Assembly (NCBI RefSeq): GCF_011455695.1
Contig: NZ_CP015030.1
Span: 1,849,716-1,913,715, forward strand
Length of the DNA stretch: 64,000 bases
Reading direction: 5' to 3'
Source of the DNA: Mannheimia granulomatis
GTDB taxonomy: Bacteria > Pseudomonadota > Gammaproteobacteria > Enterobacterales > Pasteurellaceae
Shown: positions 47,548 to 57,038 of the stretch, piece after piece
Position numbering within the stretch: the first letter of the stretch is position 1
Layout: each line of letters opens with the position of its first letter
The notes under the pieces: generated by a model
Told to the model about the DNA's origin: nothing
Seen by the model: the letters and a program-made list of their open reading frames with translations, nothing else
The model's database searches: none
Translations under genes and position numbers: made by a program

Positions 47548-47741
47548 TATAAAAAGGCTGGTTTATGCCAATATTGAATCAGCCTACTATAATTTCTCAT
47601 CACTCCCATCCAAGCTGCAAATAAAGTAAAAAAAATGTAAAAATTTTGAGAGGTAGCTCAAATTTTTAGAAATTTTTTATTTACTTTTTCTAAAAGTCAG
47701 GCAAATTACGAAATATTATTAACCCCTATTTAACGGAGTGA

Positions 47742-48752
<1,011 letters not shown>

Positions 48753-48772
48753 TTTCTGCTGTTCTTTTGAGC

Positions 48773-48813
48773 GAATGCGGTAGCTTTTCGGGGCTGTCGC
48801 ATTCTTGTTTTTA
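48773..48813 (+). terminator. Attenuating hairpin between dctP and dctQ
   Basis: GAATGCG (48773-48779) pairs with CGCATTC (48798-48804), extended by an AGC/GCT pairing inside, and is followed by TTGTTTTT. As with mglB, it would raise binding protein over permease levels. Confidence 0.7.
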
Positions 48814-48834
48814 TTAATAATGTGAAAGTTATGT

Positions 48835-48920
48835 GTAGGGGCGGTTTTTAACCCGCCCGCAAGCGGTGAATTTATTGAAATTTTCTGCAAATTTGAGTGA
48901 TTTGGGCAGGCTCCCCCTAC
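48835..48920. repeat. Intergenic inverted-repeat element (GTAGGGG...CCCCTAC)
   Basis: The 86-bp element is bounded by GTAGGGG and CCCCTAC. Internal GGCGGTTTTTAACCCGCC and GGGCAGGCTCC can fold, and an uptake-like GCAAGCGGTGAATTT lies in the middle. GC content is higher than in surrounding intergenic DNA. It looks like one copy of a dispersed palindromic repeat family, although only one copy occurs in this window. Confidence 0.55.
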
Positions 48921-48950
48921 GATAAGGTTTTTACATTTTAGGAGTAAAAA

Positions 48951-49574
48951 ATGGCTGCGTTAAAGTGGTTTTGGGAACGGATTGAGGAGTGTGCCATCTC
49001 TATTTTGTTGATGGTGATGACCCTCGTGACGTTCTTTTATGTCGTGTTCAACAACCTCTACAATGTCTTTTTTGATTTAGCCGAAGCCGTGCCGTTTACC
49101 GCCGGTTTCGCTGAGCCGATTGGCGAATGGATTATGGAAACTGCACAGGAGATGACTTGGAGTGTCGCCTTAACAAAAGCGTGCTTCGGTTGGTTGATCT
49201 TCTTCGGAGCATCTTACGGCGTGCGTACTGCAGGGCATATCGGTGTGGATGTATTAGTTAAACGCTTCTCCCGTTCAGGACAGAAAGTGATCGGTTTGGT
49301 TGCAGTGGGGGCTTGCTTGGTGTATGCCGCCTTGATTGCCAGTGCCAGCTACGAGTGGATTTCAGCCATGTATGTGGCAGATATTGGGGCAGAAGATCTA
49401 CACCAGTTCCACCTCAAACAGTGGCATATCGGCTTAATTATGCCGGTTGGGTTTGCCTTAATCGGTATTCGTTTTATTGAAATTTTAGTGCGTATTCTCA
49501 AAGGCAAACAGGTCGGCTTAGGCTTGGCAGATGAGAGCGAAGATGCGTTGAAACTGGCACAAGGAGAAGAATAA
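48951..49574 (+). CDS. dctQ: TRAP transporter small permease DctQ
   Basis: The 207-residue membrane protein has four hydrophobic helices and the DctQ-family pattern: WFWERIEECAISILLMVMTLVTF at the N-terminus and later SYGVRTAGHIGVDVLV. It has a longer-than-usual loop between helices 1 and 2 (AEAVPFTAGFAEPIGEW), typical of dicarboxylate systems. It bridges the binding protein and the large permease DctM. The stop overlaps the dctM start by one base. AGGAG precedes the ATG. Confidence 0.93.
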   Translation: MAALKWFWERIEECAISILLMVMTLVTFFYVVFNNLYNVFFDLAEAVPFTAGFAEPIGEWIMETAQEMTWSVALTKACFGWLIFFGASYGVRTAGHIGVDVLVKRFSRSGQKVIGLVAVGACLVYAALIASASYEWISAMYVADIGAEDLHQFHLKQWHIGLIMPVGFALIGIRFIEILVRILKGKQVGLGLADESEDALKLAQGEE

Positions 49575-50857
49575 TGACGATTTTAGTGCTGTTTAGCTTA
49601 CTCTTTATTTTGATGTTCCTTGGTGTGCCGATTGCGATTTCGCTCGGTTTATCAGGAGCTGTTACCATTATGTTTTTCAGCCAAGACTCGGTGAGTTCGT
49701 TGGCGATTAAACTATTTGAAACCTCCGAACACTATACGCTACTGGCGATCCCGTTCTTCCTGCTTGCCGGTGCATTTATGACTACAGGTGGTGTGGCAAA
49801 ACGTTTGATCGACTTTGCCAATGCAACTGTTGGACATATTCGTGGTGGTTTGGCGATTGCTGCCGTGCTTTCCTGTATGCTGTTCGCCGCCCTTTCAGGC
49901 TCAAGCCCGGCAACGGTTGCCGCAGTTGGTTCAATTGCGATTGCGGGCATGGTGCGTTCAGGTTATCCGGTTGGTTTTGGCACAGGGATTATCTGTAATG
50001 CCGGCACACTTGGGATCTTAATTCCGCCGTCTGTGGTCATGGTGGTTTACGCCGCGTCAACCGAAACCTCCGTTGGTAAACTGTTTATGGCAGGGGTTGT
50101 GCCGGGGATTTTACTCGGTGTGGTGTTAATGGTTGCAATCTATATTGTTGCTCGCATTAAAAATCTCCCAGCTCAACCACGTGCGACTGTTAGAGAATGG
50201 TTTGCCGCGGCTCGTAAAGCAATTTGGGGCTTGCTGTTAATGGTCATCATCTTAGGTGGTATTTACAGCGGTATCTTCACCCCAACCGAAGCAGCTGCGG
50301 TGGCTGCGGTCTATTCGTGGTTTGTGGCAGTCTTTATCTATAAAGACGTGAAGCTGCGTGACTGCCCGAAAGTGTTGTTAGAATCGGCAAAATTAAGTGT
50401 GATGTTAATGTTTATCATCGCTAACGCCATGTTATTTGCCCACGTTTTAACGACCGAGCAAATTCCACAGTTAATTACGGAAACCGTTGTAGAATGGAAC
50501 TTACAGCCGTGGACGTTCCTGCTGGTGGTAAACATTGTGTTGCTGATTGCTGGTGCTTTTATGGAGCCGTCTGCGATTATCTTAATCCTTGCACCAATTT
50601 TATTCCCAATTGCAGTGCAATTAGGTATTGACCCAATTCATCTCGGGATCATTATGGTGGTGAATATGGAAATCGGCTTGATTACTCCACCAATTGGGTT
50701 GAATCTGTTTGTTGCATCAGCAGTCTCAAAAATGCCGTTGGCTGACGTAGTGAAAGCCGCAATGCCGTGGTTGCTGATTTTGCTTAGCTTCTTGGTGCTG
50801 ATTACTTATATTCCAGCGATTTCGTTGGCATTGCCGAATTGGATTGGGATTAATTAA
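49574..50857 (+). CDS. dctM: TRAP transporter large permease DctM
   Basis: The 427-residue protein has about twelve membrane helices and DctM-family motifs: LAIPFFLLAGAFMTTGGVAKRLI, SGSSPATVAAVGSIAIAGM, and IGLITPPIGLNLFVASA. It uses the sodium gradient to drive uptake with DctP and DctQ. It is the last gene of the operon and is followed by a GC-rich inverted repeat. Confidence 0.94.
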   Translation: MTILVLFSLLFILMFLGVPIAISLGLSGAVTIMFFSQDSVSSLAIKLFETSEHYTLLAIPFFLLAGAFMTTGGVAKRLIDFANATVGHIRGGLAIAAVLSCMLFAALSGSSPATVAAVGSIAIAGMVRSGYPVGFGTGIICNAGTLGILIPPSVVMVVYAASTETSVGKLFMAGVVPGILLGVVLMVAIYIVARIKNLPAQPRATVREWFAAARKAIWGLLLMVIILGGIYSGIFTPTEAAAVAAVYSWFVAVFIYKDVKLRDCPKVLLESAKLSVMLMFIIANAMLFAHVLTTEQIPQLITETVVEWNLQPWTFLLVVNIVLLIAGAFMEPSAIILILAPILFPIAVQLGIDPIHLGIIMVVNMEIGLITPPIGLNLFVASAVSKMPLADVVKAAMPWLLILLSFLVLITYIPAISLALPNWIGIN

Positions 50858-50915
50858 GATAGATTAACGCTAATACAAGCGGTTTCTTTTAAGAAATTTT
50901 TTACCAATTCTATTA

Positions 50916-50958
50916 AAACAACCACCCGTTATACTTAAGTTATTTTGGGTGGTTGTTT
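50916..50958 (+). terminator. Inverted repeat after dctM
   Basis: AAACAACCACCC (50916-50927) and GGGTGGTTGTTT (50947-50958) form a perfect 12-bp stem with a 19-base loop. The T run is short, but position and stem strength suit a terminator. Confidence 0.7.
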
Positions 50959-51059
50959 CATTAAAAACCCAATAATTTTGCTAAAAACTTCCCAAAATAA
51001 TTTAACTTTTTGCTACAATTTGAGCTATTTATCGGACTTATCAATCAGTAGAGAAGAAT

Positions 51060-52766
51060 ATGAATAGAAGTTCTTTTAACCGCACTTGGGCAAAAGTAAT
51101 TTTAAGTGCGTTAATGCGTTATGGTGTCAAACATTTCTGTATTGCCCCCGGCTCTCGCTCAACCCCTTTAACGCTTGAAGCAGTACAACTTCAACAAACA
51201 CAATATGCTGAATGTCACACTCACTTTGACGAACGAGGATTAGGCTTTTATGCCCTAGGTATTGCTAAAGCAACCAATAGCCCGGTGGCGATTATCGTTA
51301 CCTCAGGAACTGCGGTCGCCAATTTATATCCTGCAGTTATTGAAGCCAGCCTTAGTCATCAAAAATTAATTATTCTGTCTGCTGATCGTCCCATGGAATT
51401 AATCGGCTGTGGCGTTAACCAAGCTATTTTTCAACAAGGTATTTTTGCCGATTATCCGGTAGCAAGTATCAATTTACCTAAAGCTAACGAGGCTTATAAT
51501 GCAAGTTGGTTGGTTTCAACGATTGAACAGGCTTGTACTACCCAAACACAACAGGGTGGTGTATTACATATCAATGCCCCGTTTGAAGAACCGCTGTATG
51601 AAGCAGACATTAACGAGATTCTTAATACGCCTTGGTTACGTCCGATTCAAGGTTGGTTAAATAATTCACAAACCAAATGGATTGACCAGCAAAGTATCCA
51701 AAGTGAAGTTTCTATGCACGAAAATTGGGATTACTGGCGTACAAAACGAGGGGTCATTATTGTTGGCAAACTGCCTCCTGAGCAAGGTACCGGCTTAAAA
51801 ACTTGGGCGGAGACAATGGGCTGGTGCTTGCTAAGTGACGTGCAATCTTGTATTGAAGCAAGCCTACCTTACGCGGATATTTGGCTTTCAAATGACACAG
51901 TCAAACAGCGTTTACTACAAGCGGATATTGTTATTCAATTCGGTACACAGCTTGTCAGTAAACGAGTCAATGAATTTTTAAAAGCCTTCCAAGGTGAATA
52001 TTGGGTAGTAGATGAATCGCAAAATTACATTAATCCAAATGCTCATCATCAAACACGCTTTATCGCCAAAGCACACCACTTTTTACGAGTGCATCCGCCA
52101 CTTCGTCAAAAACCATGGTTACTTGAGCCATTAGCATTATCACAATTCTGTGCGACTTTTATTGAACAACAAGTAGGCGGCAGTTTAAGTGAGGCTTCAC
52201 TGGCACACAATATTCAAGACGTGTTGGCGGTGAATGGTAACTTATTCATCGGCAACAGTTTATTTGTCCGTTTGGTTGATGCGCTATGTAAACTGCCTGA
52301 AGGCTATCCGGTTTACACTAACCGTGGTGCCAGCGGTATTGATGGTTTAATTGCGACCATGGCAGGTGTAGCGAAGGGAAGCGATCGACCAACTGTGGGT
52401 GTAGTTGGTGATATTTCCGCTCTACATGATCTTAATTCTATTGCTCTTTTAACTAAGATCACTCAACCAACTATCCTATTTGTGGTAAACAATAGCGGTG
52501 GAGCCATGTTTGATATGTTACCTGTTGATAACAAGGCAAAAGACCAATATTATCGTCTAGCCCACAACTTTGAGTTTGCACAGGTTGCAACCATGTTTGG
52601 CATTGAATATATCCGTCCGTTTACTTGGGCAGATTTAAAAACCAAACTCAAACATGCTTATGCTCGTAAAGGTGTTACCTTAGTTGAAATTAAGGTGAAC
52701 GAACACGATGGCAGTAATATGTATAAATCGCTGCTAAAACAAATTTCACAGGCAGAAATTGCATAA
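51060..52766 (+). CDS. menD: SEPHCHC synthase MenD
   Basis: MenD is the thiamine-diphosphate enzyme that joins isochorismate and 2-oxoglutarate in menaquinone synthesis. The 568-residue protein has the three-domain layout of the family: FCIAPGSRSTPLTLEA and HTHFDERGLGFYALGIAK (cofactor-activating Glu) at the N-terminus, and TNRGASGIDG and GVVGDISALHDLNS (diphosphate-binding GD motif) at the C-terminus. menH follows after 42 bp, as in many menaquinone operons. Confidence 0.97.
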   Translation: MNRSSFNRTWAKVILSALMRYGVKHFCIAPGSRSTPLTLEAVQLQQTQYAECHTHFDERGLGFYALGIAKATNSPVAIIVTSGTAVANLYPAVIEASLSHQKLIILSADRPMELIGCGVNQAIFQQGIFADYPVASINLPKANEAYNASWLVSTIEQACTTQTQQGGVLHINAPFEEPLYEADINEILNTPWLRPIQGWLNNSQTKWIDQQSIQSEVSMHENWDYWRTKRGVIIVGKLPPEQGTGLKTWAETMGWCLLSDVQSCIEASLPYADIWLSNDTVKQRLLQADIVIQFGTQLVSKRVNEFLKAFQGEYWVVDESQNYINPNAHHQTRFIAKAHHFLRVHPPLRQKPWLLEPLALSQFCATFIEQQVGGSLSEASLAHNIQDVLAVNGNLFIGNSLFVRLVDALCKLPEGYPVYTNRGASGIDGLIATMAGVAKGSDRPTVGVVGDISALHDLNSIALLTKITQPTILFVVNNSGGAMFDMLPVDNKAKDQYYRLAHNFEFAQVATMFGIEYIRPFTWADLKTKLKHAYARKGVTLVEIKVNEHDGSNMYKSLLKQISQAEIA

Positions 52767-52775
52767 TTATCTATT

Positions 52776-52801
52776 TAGGGCGTAACTTGCGCCCTTATTT
52801 T
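52776..52801 (+). terminator. Short GC-rich hairpin between menD and menH
   Basis: AGGGCG and CGCCCT form a six-base stem with a seven-base loop, then TATTTT. It ends eight bases before the menH ATG and may only partly terminate. Confidence 0.6.
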
Positions 52802-52808
52802 CAATACT

Positions 52809-53576
52809 ATGCTCTCATTTCAATGGCACGCAGAATTCGGAACTCCTGTAGTATTTTTACACGGCTTACTCGGCTCTCAACAAGACTGGCAAGCCCTACT
52901 TTCGCATTTGCAAAATTTTACTGAAATTCGACCGCTTACTATCGACCTCCCTTTTCACGGCTTAAGCGAACAAATAAATTGCACCGATTTTGCCGAGCTA
53001 CGTACTCAATTGCACACAACGTTTGAAACGGTAATAGGCTCAGAGCCCTTCTATTTAGTTGGCTATTCTTTAGGTGGACGAGCAGCCTTAGATTACATGT
53101 TAAACATAGACAATCCAAACTTAGTTGGTACAATTTTAGAAGGGACAAATATCGGCTTAGACTCTGAGGCTAATAGCCAAACTCGTTGGCAAAATGACTG
53201 CAGATGGGCGAACCGTTTTCGTCAAGAACCTATAGAAAATGTGCTACAAGATTGGTATCAACAACCTGTTTTTGCTGATTTAACTGAATCGGACCGAGCG
53301 ACTTATATTGCTAGCCGAAAGCATAATCAAGGTATACAAATTGCCAATATGCTTGAAGCAACCAGCCTTGCGAAACAGCCAAACTACGCCAAGCAGCTAA
53401 ACCAAACGAACAAAAATATCGTGTTTTTTATTGGAGAAAAAGATCAAAAATTCCGCCAAATGGCTGAAACACACCAGATCCCAACGCAAATTATTTCAAA
53501 TGTGGGACATAATACACACCGAGCCAACCCACAGGAATTTGTCGAAAAATTGATAGCGTTTATAAATAACCAATAA
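52809..53576 (+). CDS. menH: SHCHC synthase MenH (alpha/beta hydrolase)
   Basis: MenH eliminates pyruvate from SEPHCHC to make SHCHC, the step after MenD. The 255-residue protein is an alpha/beta hydrolase: oxyanion-hole segment FLHGLLGSQQDW, nucleophile Ser87 in GYSLGGRAALDYM, and a catalytic His in SNVGHNTHRANP. There is no recognisable Shine-Dalgarno sequence; a GC-rich hairpin stands almost directly before the ATG, which is unusual. Its stop is two bases from the stop of the convergent comM. Confidence 0.93.
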   Translation: MLSFQWHAEFGTPVVFLHGLLGSQQDWQALLSHLQNFTEIRPLTIDLPFHGLSEQINCTDFAELRTQLHTTFETVIGSEPFYLVGYSLGGRAALDYMLNIDNPNLVGTILEGTNIGLDSEANSQTRWQNDCRWANRFRQEPIENVLQDWYQQPVFADLTESDRATYIASRKHNQGIQIANMLEATSLAKQPNYAKQLNQTNKNIVFFIGEKDQKFRQMAETHQIPTQIISNVGHNTHRANPQEFVEKLIAFINNQ

Positions 53577-53577
53577 A

Positions 53578-55110
53578 CTAATTCTCTCCTTGCAACCGCT
53601 GCAATAATCTATCCATCGCCCGATAACCTAAGGCTTCTGCCAGATGAATCTGCTGAATCTGCTCCTCACCGGCTAAATCAGCAATGGTACGTGATACTTT
53701 TAAAATTCGATGATAAGCCCGTACCGATAAGCCTAATTTTGTCAGAGCCGATTCTAAAAATAGTGCATCTTGTGAGGATAACTTGCAATCTCGCTCAATT
53801 TCTCGGGTGGTGAGCTGTGAATTAATTTTTCCTGCTCGCTGAAACTGCATTTTTCTTGCTAAAAACACCCGCTTGCGGACCTGTTCTGTGGTTTCACCCC
53901 TATTCTCCGAGCCACTTTGCAACGCCCCTTGAGGTAATAGCGGCACTTCAATCGAGAGGTCGAAGCGATCTAAAAACGGACCTGAAAGGCGATTTAAATA
54001 TCGTATTACCTGCTGTGGAGAAGTTCGATTATGAGTTCCTTGATAATGCCCTGTAGGGCTTGGATTCATCGCCGCAATAAGTTGAAAGCGAGCCGGAAAT
54101 TGCACCTTAGCATTGGCTCTGGAAATCACAATTTCACCTGCCTCTAGTGGCTGGCGTAGAGCATCAAGCACTTTGCGTTCAAACTCGGGCAATTCATCTA
54201 AAAACAGAATGCCATTGTGGGCAAGTGAAATCTCACCCGGTTTGGGGATCGTTCCTCCACCCACTAACGCAACCATTGAAGCACTATGGTGGGGAGCTCG
54301 AAAAGGCCTCTGCTTCCAGTTATGAAAATTTAGCTCATTTTGTACCAGACTGGTGACAGAAGCCGTCTCTATCGCTTCTTCATCCGACATTTCCGGTAAT
54401 AGATCTGCCAAACGGCTTGCTAACATCGTCTTGCCTGTTCCGGGAGGCCCAAGAAACAATAAATTATGTTGCCCTGCCGCTGCAATGGTTAAGGCTCTTT
54501 TGGCATGTTGTTGCCCGATAATATCGGTTAAATCTCGGTTTACAAGCGGTCTATTTTCAGCAGAATTTTGCGAAATTTGCTGACAAATAGGCAATTTATC
54601 GCGCTTATTTAACATATTTACTACATCCAGCAATGATCCAGCACAGTAAGTCGTTGCATTTGACACCAGAGCTGCCTCATTCGCATTTTGCTTAGCTAAA
54701 ATTATTTGGCGCTTTACTTTATCAGCAGAAATAACCGCAGGTATGGTACCGTGAACACCTCGCAAATGCCCGGTTAAAGCGAGCTCGCCTAAAAATTCAA
54801 ACTGTTTAAGCAAATCTGAATCTATCTGCCCGGAAGCCGCCAAAATACCGATAGCAATCGGCAAATCAAACCTCCCCCCTTCTTTTGGCAAATCAGCAGG
54901 CGCAAGGTTAATCGTAATCCTTTGTGGTGGATAGATAAAATTTGCATTGATTAAAGCACTACGAACCCGATCACCGGCTTCTTTAACAGTAGCTTCCGGT
55001 AAGCCTACAATAGTTAATCTTGGCTGACCATTACTGATATGCACCTCAATAGTCACAAGAGGGGCTTCTACACCGATAGAAGCACGGCTGTAAACAATAG
55101 CTAAAGTCAT
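53578..55110 (-). CDS. comM: Competence protein ComM (YifB, Mg-chelatase-like AAA+ ATPase)
   Basis: ComM is a hexameric helicase that promotes branch migration during natural transformation. The 510-residue protein has the N-terminal Lon-like domain (ASIGVEAPLVTIEVHISNG), Walker A LFLGPPGTGKTMLASRL (about residues 215-231), and Walker B GILFLDELPEFE. The Mg-chelatase C-terminal domain ends LAEALGYRAMDRLLQRL. A clear CRP-S site lies 85 bp upstream of the ATG, tying it to the comNOPQ cluster in this window as part of the Sxy/CRP competence regulon. The ribosome site is weak. Confidence 0.96.
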   Translation of the reverse strand: MTLAIVYSRASIGVEAPLVTIEVHISNGQPRLTIVGLPEATVKEAGDRVRSALINANFIYPPQRITINLAPADLPKEGGRFDLPIAIGILAASGQIDSDLLKQFEFLGELALTGHLRGVHGTIPAVISADKVKRQIILAKQNANEAALVSNATTYCAGSLLDVVNMLNKRDKLPICQQISQNSAENRPLVNRDLTDIIGQQHAKRALTIAAAGQHNLLFLGPPGTGKTMLASRLADLLPEMSDEEAIETASVTSLVQNELNFHNWKQRPFRAPHHSASMVALVGGGTIPKPGEISLAHNGILFLDELPEFERKVLDALRQPLEAGEIVISRANAKVQFPARFQLIAAMNPSPTGHYQGTHNRTSPQQVIRYLNRLSGPFLDRFDLSIEVPLLPQGALQSGSENRGETTEQVRKRVFLARKMQFQRAGKINSQLTTREIERDCKLSSQDALFLESALTKLGLSVRAYHRILKVSRTIADLAGEEQIQQIHLAEALGYRAMDRLLQRLQGEN

Positions 55111-55184
55111 ATAGTTTAAAAAGCAAGAAATAGATAACGGGAGGATAAGAGGAAAGAGAAAATGATGGTAGAAACAATATTTAA

Positions 55185-55206
55185 ATTTTCGATCGAGATC
55201 GCAAAA
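55185..55206 (-). promoter_or_regulatory. CRP-S site of comM
   Basis: On the minus strand TGCGATCTCGATCGAA fits TGCGA-N6-TCGCA, again with the last half-site TCGAA, as upstream of comN. TACCAT (55165-55170), 28 bp from the site centre, is a candidate -10, close to the arrangement at comN. Confidence 0.82.
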
Positions 55207-55221
55207 ATAATTTTAAAATTG

Positions 55222-55247
55222 AAAAAGCCGATTAACAATCGGCTTTT
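55222..55247 (-). terminator. Terminator of the His-rich protein gene
   Basis: AAAAAGCCGAT and ATCGGCTTTTT form an 11-base stem with a short loop. It ends the His-rich gene transcript just upstream of the comM CRP-S site, insulating comM. Confidence 0.88.
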
Positions 55248-55252
55248 TAAGA

Positions 55253-55588
55253 CTATTTTACAATTTCAACCGGACCGTGATCATCGCAGTGATCGCCATG
55301 TTGGTGGTGTAAACGACCATTTACAATGTAATCAATATGATCACCATGCGGCACAGCCTCATGTCCGCAGCCTTCACCATGGATATGGTCTCCACAGTCA
55401 TGAGCATGATTACACACTATCGGGTTCTGTTCATTTACATCTAACACATGTTCATCATAGTGATCACCATGTTTATGGTGTAAATGACCATCATGCAAAT
55501 AATCTACATGATCGTTATGTCTAATTGCTGTATGACCGCAGCCCTCACCGTGCTCATGCTCGTGGTTTGCATGTGTTTTACAAGCCAT
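55253..55588 (-). CDS. Histidine-rich metal-binding protein with an internal duplication
   Basis: The 111-residue cytoplasmic protein contains roughly 25 His plus clustered Cys and Asp. It consists of two similar halves, each with HGEGCGH, then DHVDYLHDGHLHHKHGDH (first) or DHIDYIVNGRLHHQHGDH (second). Such density implies binding of zinc, nickel or copper, probably for storage or buffering; the metal is unknown. AAGGAG lies seven bases before the ATG. A perfect inverted repeat at 55607-55624 lies directly upstream and may be its operator. It is a single-gene unit between comM and the divergent ubiF. Confidence 0.85.
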   Translation of the reverse strand: MACKTHANHEHEHGEGCGHTAIRHNDHVDYLHDGHLHHKHGDHYDEHVLDVNEQNPIVCNHAHDCGDHIHGEGCGHEAVPHGDHIDYIVNGRLHHQHGDHCDDHGPVEIVK

Positions 55589-55606
55589 AAAATACTCCTT
55601 TTATCT

Positions 55607-55624
55607 GATAAATTCAGATTTATC
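55607..55624. promoter_or_regulatory. Inverted repeat GATAAAT-TCAG-ATTTATC, possible metal-regulator operator
   Basis: The 18-bp sequence GATAAATTCAGATTTATC has perfect seven-base arms. It is 18 bp upstream of the His-rich gene start, where promoter or operator elements are expected, and is reminiscent of Fur/Zur-type AT-rich operators without matching either exactly. Confidence 0.4.
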
Positions 55625-55693
55625 CTAATCTCAAATTCAATACAATTCAAGCTCTCTCTGTGGTATATTTTACCCTCAACACAGGAGCAAGAC

Positions 55694-56875
55694 ATGAAAA
55701 CTGAATTAGATATGATTGTAATCGGTGGTGGCATGGTAGGGGCTTCCACTGCGTTAGGACTGGCACAGCAGGGCTTTAACTTAGCTTTGATTGAAAAAAA
55801 TACACTCCCCACTTTCATACCCGATTCAGCTTATGACTTACGTATTTCTGCCATCAGTCAAGGCTCCATTCAACTGTTAGAAAAATTAGGCGTATGGACA
55901 CAAATTTCGGCACTTAGAAGCTGCCCTTATACCACTTTGGAAACTTGGGAAATTGAGGGTTTTAACGCTGCTTTTTCTGCTTCTGAGCTAGGTTTGGAAA
56001 AATTGGGGGATATGGTAGAAAATAACCTCATTCAGCTTGCTTTATGGGAACAACTCAACACATATCCAAACTATCAACAAGCGGTCGAATTTGAACAAAT
56101 TTTTGCAAAAAGAGAAAATAATCGTTGGCTTGTGACTGTCGATGATAAAATCTTTTCTGCACCGATTATCATTGCCGCAGACGGAGCAAATTCTAAAGTT
56201 CGCCAGTGGGCAGGCATTGGACTCACCAGCTGGCAATATCGTCAACACTGCTTACTTGCAACTATTACCAGCGAAAAACATTCTCCTTCTACCACCTGGC
56301 AACAATTTTTACCTTCCGGTCCGAGAGCTTTCCTACCACTCTCCAATCAAAACGGCTGCATTGTTTGGTATGATTCACCGCAACAAATTAAGTATTTAAA
56401 CTCTCTTTCACCGGAAAAACTCACGCTTGAAATTCAGAAGCACTTCCCTAACCGCTTAACTAGCGAGCTTGGGCAGATTAAAGTACAGTCCTCAGGCTCA
56501 TTTCCTCTCACACGCCAACACGCCCGACATTATGTACAAAATGGCGTAGTATTAGTAGGTGATGCTGCCCACACCATCAATCCACTTGCAGGACAAGGCG
56601 TGAATTTAGGCTTTAAGGATGTGAAAACCTTACTCGAAATTTTTGAACAAGCGGTTAAAAAAGGTGAAAATTTTGCAGATGAAGCTGTGTTAAAACGCTA
56701 CGAAAAAATACGTAAGCCAGATAATCTGTTGATGCAAACAGGGATGGATCTCTTTTATAAAGCATTCAAAACCGAGCTTCTGCCGCTTAAAATAGCCCGT
56801 AATTTAAGTTTAGTATTAGCCGAAAAAATCACGCCGATCAAAAAGCTAGCCTTGAAATATGCTATCGGCATTTAG
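55694..56875 (+). CDS. ubiF: Ubiquinone biosynthesis FAD monooxygenase UbiF
   Basis: From the ATG at 55694, with AGGAG six bases upstream, the protein is 393 residues. A longer reading from 55484 crosses the His-rich gene and is rejected. It has the FAD dinucleotide fold MIVIGGGMVGASTALGL, the DGANSKVRQWAG segment, and the GDAAHTINPLAGQGVNLGF motif of UbiH/UbiF/VisC enzymes. TWQQFLPSGPRAFLPL and the C-terminal LMQTGMDLFYKAF match UbiF best. UbiF hydroxylates a demethoxyubiquinone intermediate. Together with the men genes the cell can make both quinones, if this call is right. Confidence 0.88.
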   Translation: MKTELDMIVIGGGMVGASTALGLAQQGFNLALIEKNTLPTFIPDSAYDLRISAISQGSIQLLEKLGVWTQISALRSCPYTTLETWEIEGFNAAFSASELGLEKLGDMVENNLIQLALWEQLNTYPNYQQAVEFEQIFAKRENNRWLVTVDDKIFSAPIIIAADGANSKVRQWAGIGLTSWQYRQHCLLATITSEKHSPSTTWQQFLPSGPRAFLPLSNQNGCIVWYDSPQQIKYLNSLSPEKLTLEIQKHFPNRLTSELGQIKVQSSGSFPLTRQHARHYVQNGVVLVGDAAHTINPLAGQGVNLGFKDVKTLLEIFEQAVKKGENFADEAVLKRYEKIRKPDNLLMQTGMDLFYKAFKTELLPLKIARNLSLVLAEKITPIKKLALKYAIGI

Positions 56876-57038
56876 TTCCCAAATTTTATCTTTTTTACAT
56901 TAGGACCTGATATGTAAAGGTTTTAAAAGTATGAGGGCTCGTTGCTTAAAAGGAAAAAATTAAAGGTATAATCGCCACGCAGAATTTAGCGAAGTTATCT
57001 GCATACTTTCCCTTTTAACTCCTAACAAGGAAAACAAC

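Noticed and set aside
55162..55524. Plus-strand His-rich frame opposite the His-rich gene
   Set aside because: CAT/ATG-rich codons of the minus-strand gene read as His on both strands. The minus-strand gene has the ribosome site, terminator and coherent duplicated Cys/His motifs; the plus frame has none.
55484..55693. Upstream extension of ubiF
   Set aside because: It runs antisense through the His-rich gene. The ATG at 55694 has AGGAG and the FAD motif at the normal distance.
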